Assembly (NCBI GenBank): GCA_963674555.1
Contig: OY771429.1
Span: forward strand, 124,001-188,000
Length of the DNA stretch: 64,000 nucleotides
Direction: 5' to 3'
DNA from: JBGMEA01 sp963674555
Lineage (GTDB): Bacteria > Bacillota > Clostridia > Eubacteriales > Anaerofustaceae
A model generated the notes under the pieces. It saw only the letters and a list, made by a program, of their open reading frames with translations, was not told the origin of the DNA and ran no database searches. Within the stretch, counting starts at the first letter, position 1. Each line of letters begins with the position of its first letter. The translations under genes and the position numbers were made by a program. Positions 61,471-64,000 of this stretch are shown one piece after another.

Positions 61471-61482
61471 ACGGAGTTAGTC

Positions 61483-62514
61483 TTGATAAAAAAAACTAGC
61501 ATCTTTATCATTGCATTCATATTGATTTTATTCGCATTCGGATGTGATCAGAATCAATATGAGAAGTATTCTGCGGAATTTATCGGACCTTTTGATACCT
61601 ACACAAAAGTGATAGGTTATACAGCCAGTGAAGATGAATTTAATGACTATGCAAATTATATTTTCGAACATTTAAACGAATTCCATAAACTATATACAAT
61701 TTATGATACCTATGATGATTTAAACAATATTAAAACAATCAATGACAATGCAGGGATCCAGCCTGTACAAGTCGATCAAGCGATAATCGACTTATTACTT
61801 TTTGGCAAAGAGATGTATGATTTAACCGATGGATCAGTAAATATCGCAATGGGTTCGGTCTTAGAAATCTGGCATGATTATCGAGAAGCAGGAACAACAG
61901 TACCACCAATAGATATACTGGTACAGGCAGGTATACACACAAATATAGACAATATGATCATAGACCAAGAAAATAAGACTGTTTATCTGACAGATCCTGA
62001 GATGTCATTGGATGTCGGTGCGATCGCTAAAGGGTTTGCTACAGAGATCATTGCAGAAGAAATTCAAAGTCAAGGTTTTTCATCCGGTATCATAAGCGTG
62101 GGTGGAAATGTTAAAATTATCGGTAAACCCATGATCGATGAACAGGAATATTGGCATGTTGGCATCCAAGATCCGGATGACTATTCCGGCATCTATGCAA
62201 CGATAGATCTCAATGATACATCTTTGGTCACAAGCGGAGATTATGAGCGATACTATATCATAGACGGGATACGGTATTCTCATATTATCGATAAACAAAC
62301 ATTAATGCCGGCAACTTATTATCGATCAGTAACGATCATAACAGACAACTCCGCAATGGCAGATGTACTGTCCACCGCACTATTTACAATGTCTTATGAT
62401 GACGGTTTAACGCTGATATCTTCATTGGATGATGTAGAGTGTTTTTGGATAAATGCAGACAATACGACAAAAAACACAGATGGTTTAGATAATCTGATTC
62501 AGTTAAGTCAATGA
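61483..62514 (+). CDS. apbE: FAD:protein FMN transferase (ApbE), lipoprotein
   Basis: A 343-residue lipoprotein that attaches FMN covalently to threonine or serine of target proteins outside the membrane. Lipobox AFGC near residue 21, then FDTYTKV, the catalytic/metal part DVGAIAKGFATE, GIISVGGNVKIIG, TSGDYERYY, YSHIIDKQTLMPA and the NSAMADVLSTALF tail. It starts with TTG at 61483, seven bases after CGGAG; no ATG exists before the signal peptide. No flavinylated target (FMN-binding domain) is in the window. Confidence 0.92.
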   Translation: MIKKTSIFIIAFILILFAFGCDQNQYEKYSAEFIGPFDTYTKVIGYTASEDEFNDYANYIFEHLNEFHKLYTIYDTYDDLNNIKTINDNAGIQPVQVDQAIIDLLLFGKEMYDLTDGSVNIAMGSVLEIWHDYREAGTTVPPIDILVQAGIHTNIDNMIIDQENKTVYLTDPEMSLDVGAIAKGFATEIIAEEIQSQGFSSGIISVGGNVKIIGKPMIDEQEYWHVGIQDPDDYSGIYATIDLNDTSLVTSGDYERYYIIDGIRYSHIIDKQTLMPATYYRSVTIITDNSAMADVLSTALFTMSYDDGLTLISSLDDVECFWINADNTTKNTDGLDNLIQLSQ

Positions 62515-62571
62515 TGTATTCATTGTAAGTATAACGCAATAGTTTTAAACCACTATATCTAACAATCCTCC

Positions 62572-62610
62572 GAGCAAATGAGTAAAAAAGGTTACTTCAT
62601 TTGCTCTTTT
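62572..62610 (+). terminator. Terminator after apbE
   Basis: GAGCAAATGA (62572-62581) pairs perfectly with TCATTTGCTC (62597-62606), then TTTT. The sequence 62515-62571 in front of it holds nothing recognisable. Confidence 0.75.
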
Positions 62611-62611
62611 G

Positions 62612-62620
62612 TGATATGAT
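62612..62620 (+). promoter_or_regulatory. Possible extended -10 box of the ACT-DUF711 pair
   Basis: TGATATGAT directly after the apbE terminator, one base off the TGATATAAT motif seen before other genes. No suitable -35 box. The leader would be about 55 bases. Confidence 0.35.
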
Positions 62621-62681
62621 TGTTTAATAAGTTTACACAGCGAAAAATCGTACAGATATATTTATTTATTGGGAGGCTATT

Positions 62682-62945
62682 TTGAAAGCAGTAATAACAG
62701 TGATCGGGATCGACAAAACGGGCATTATCTATAAAGTATCAAAGATTTTATACGAATTAAATGTCAATATAGATGACATAAGTCAGACCGTTATGCAAGA
62801 ATATTTTACGATGTTAATGCTAGTCAGCACACCCGAGAATTTTCACATATCAAAATTAGTTGAAGCTCTCGATCCTTTGAAACAGGAAGGTTTATCTATA
62901 CAGGTACAAAAAACTGACATTTTTGATGCGATGCATAAAATATAA
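62682..62945 (+). CDS. ACT domain protein (UPF0237)
   Basis: An 87-residue protein made of one ACT domain (VITVIGIDKTGIIYKVSKILYELNVNIDD-type start), of the UPF0237 group that is regularly paired with DUF711/UPF0210 genes. It probably binds an amino acid or similar ligand and may regulate its partner. It starts with TTG at 62682, five bases after GGGAGG; there is no ATG in reach. The DUF711 gene starts 11 bases after its stop. Confidence 0.88.
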   Translation: MKAVITVIGIDKTGIIYKVSKILYELNVNIDDISQTVMQEYFTMLMLVSTPENFHISKLVEALDPLKQEGLSIQVQKTDIFDAMHKI

Positions 62946-62956
62946 GGAGTCCCAAT

Positions 62957-64000
62957 ATGGTTATTTACAAAGATGTACTTGAAACGATCCAAATGCTTGA
63001 AAAAGAAAAACTTGATATACGTACCATAACGATGGGTATTTCACTATTAGATTGTTTCACGCAAGATAATAAGCTTACTGCAACAAATATATATGATAAA
63101 ATTACAAAACTAGCTGAAAAGTTGGTGAAAACAGGTGAAGATATCGCAAGTGAATACGGTATACCGATCATCAATAAGCGAATATCTGTTACGCCTATTG
63201 CGTTAGCTGCTTGTAAAAGTGAAGAAGAATTTATTGAGCTCGCCATTACACTTGACAAAGCTGCGGCTGAGGTAGGTGTAAATTTCTTGGGTGGTTACTC
63301 GGCATTGCTTCAGAAAGGTATTACAGATAGAGAAAAACTTTTTTTAAACTCGATTCCGCTTGCGTTAAAAAACACACAAAGAGTTTGCAGCAGTATTAAT
63401 GTTGCCAGCACGAAATCCGGAATCAATTTGGATGCAATAAAAATCATGGGTAAGATCATCAAACAAACAGCCTATGAAACAAAAGACGACAGTTCAATTG
63501 GATGTGCGAAATTAGTCGTATTCGCTAATGCTGTAGAAGATAATCCTTTTATGGCCGGAGCTTTCCATGGAGTAGGGGAAGGTGAGGCAGTTATTAATGT
63601 TGGTGTCAGTGGTCCGGGAACGGTTAAATCTGCAATTGAAAAATTTAAAGACCAACCTATCGATAATATATGTGAGGCAATCAAGAAAACTGCGTTTAAA
63701 ATAACACGTGCAGGGCAATTGGTTGGCAACGAGGCATCTAAACGATTAAATGTGCCTTTCGGCATATTGGACCTCTCTTTGGCTCCAACACCTGAAGTAG
63801 GAGACAGCGTGGCAGACATCCTGGAAGAAATGGGATTGGAACGTTGCGGTACACATGGAACTACGGCTGCATTGGCTTTGCTTACCGATGCTGTAAAAAA
63901 AGGCGGCATTATGGCATCCTCACACGTCGGAGGTCTTAGCGGAGCATTTATTCCAGTAAGTGAAGATGCTGGAATGATTGATGCTGTCAATTGCGGTGCG
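62957..64000 (+). CDS. DUF711 (UPF0210, PFL) family protein, cut by window edge
   Basis: The first 348 codons of a protein of the DUF711/UPF0210 family (PFL family protein; usual length about 450), open to the window end. Visible segments are IRTITMGISLLDC near the start, RISVTPIALAA, GGYSALLQKG, GAFHGVGEGEAVINVGVSGPG and THGTTAALALLTDAVKKGG. The fold is related to glycyl radical-like barrels by name only; no reaction is known. AAGGAG precedes the ATG. It pairs with the upstream ACT gene. Confidence 0.9.
   Translation, partial: MVIYKDVLETIQMLEKEKLDIRTITMGISLLDCFTQDNKLTATNIYDKITKLAEKLVKTGEDIASEYGIPIINKRISVTPIALAACKSEEEFIELAITLDKAAAEVGVNFLGGYSALLQKGITDREKLFLNSIPLALKNTQRVCSSINVASTKSGINLDAIKIMGKIIKQTAYETKDDSSIGCAKLVVFANAVEDNPFMAGAFHGVGEGEAVINVGVSGPGTVKSAIEKFKDQPIDNICEAIKKTAFKITRAGQLVGNEASKRLNVPFGILDLSLAPTPEVGDSVADILEEMGLERCGTHGTTAALALLTDAVKKGGIMASSHVGGLSGAFIPVSEDAGMIDAVNCGA

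Noticed and set aside
1..64000. tRNA, rRNA, CRISPR arrays, insertion sequences, phage genes, restriction or defence systems.
   Set aside because: None was found: no regular spaced repeats, no transposase or integrase motifs and no tRNA-like cloverleaf in the short gaps.

Overview
The window looks like an ordinary, vertically inherited stretch of chromosome from an anaerobic, low-GC Clostridia-type Firmicute. Pointers in the sequence are a SCIFF ranthipeptide precursor with its radical SAM maturase, the Firmicutes gene order decarboxylase-tmk-darA-holB-ricT, secD-secF-recJ-apt, tlyA-nadK-argR-recN, a ferredoxin-linked 2-ketoacid oxidoreductase (vorDBAC), pyruvate phosphate dikinase, and AT-rich promoters of the sigma-A type, often with an extended -10 (TGATATAAT). 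TGA is used as stop. About 93% is coding, mostly on the + strand; no rRNA, tRNA, insertion sequence, prophage or CRISPR array was seen, and no intergenic gap exceeds 300 bases.

Layout. 1-12.7 kb: part of a DNA-deoxyinosine glycosylase, then a run of housekeeping genes (yigZ, a small PAS protein, ruvA, ruvB, queA, an aminotransferase, purB, polA, coaE, queG) that meets a convergent B12-binding radical SAM gene. 12.7-21.9 kb: rpe, trxA, the decarboxylase-tmk-darA-holB-ricT block, the SCIFF locus, secD-secF. 22-27.8 kb: recJ, apt, an NAD-dependent epimerase and a phosphoglucomutase. 27.8-31.8 kb: a small membrane-anchored protein of unknown function, then a P-loop ATPase gene leading into vorDBAC. 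31.9-36.3 kb: a three-gene module of a VTC-type tunnel-fold protein, a DUF4956 membrane protein and a membrane-anchored CotH kinase with three lamin-tail domains. 36.3-42 kb: a complete UMP operon after carbamoyl phosphate (pyrB-I-C-F-K-D-E). 42-54 kb: cysE, ppdK, trmL, a Na/phosphate cotransporter, trxB, two tandem BMP-type lipoproteins, ilvE, a U32-family gene and pduL. 54-58.8 kb: lgt-tlyA-nadK-argR-recN. 58.8-64 kb: a TIM-barrel isomerase-like gene, a probable alpha-ribazole kinase, a NusG_II / Gx-transporter / ApbE flavinylation group, an ACT protein and the start of a DUF711 protein.

How it fits together. Ketoacid oxidation by the VOR enzyme gives reduced ferredoxin and acyl-CoA; PduL could turn acyl-CoA into acyl phosphate, IlvE links the ketoacids to branched-chain amino acids, and PPDK links pyruvate with PEP. 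TrxA and TrxB give thiol redox control. Several enzymes depend on or bind cobalamin (QueG, the DUF4080 radical SAM protein), and the probable alpha-ribazole kinase suggests that part of the cofactor is salvaged. The least understood pieces are the VTC-DUF4956-CotH module, the SCIFF peptide locus (with an apparent attenuator between peptide and enzyme), the P-loop gene in front of vorDBAC and the two orphan BMP lipoproteins.
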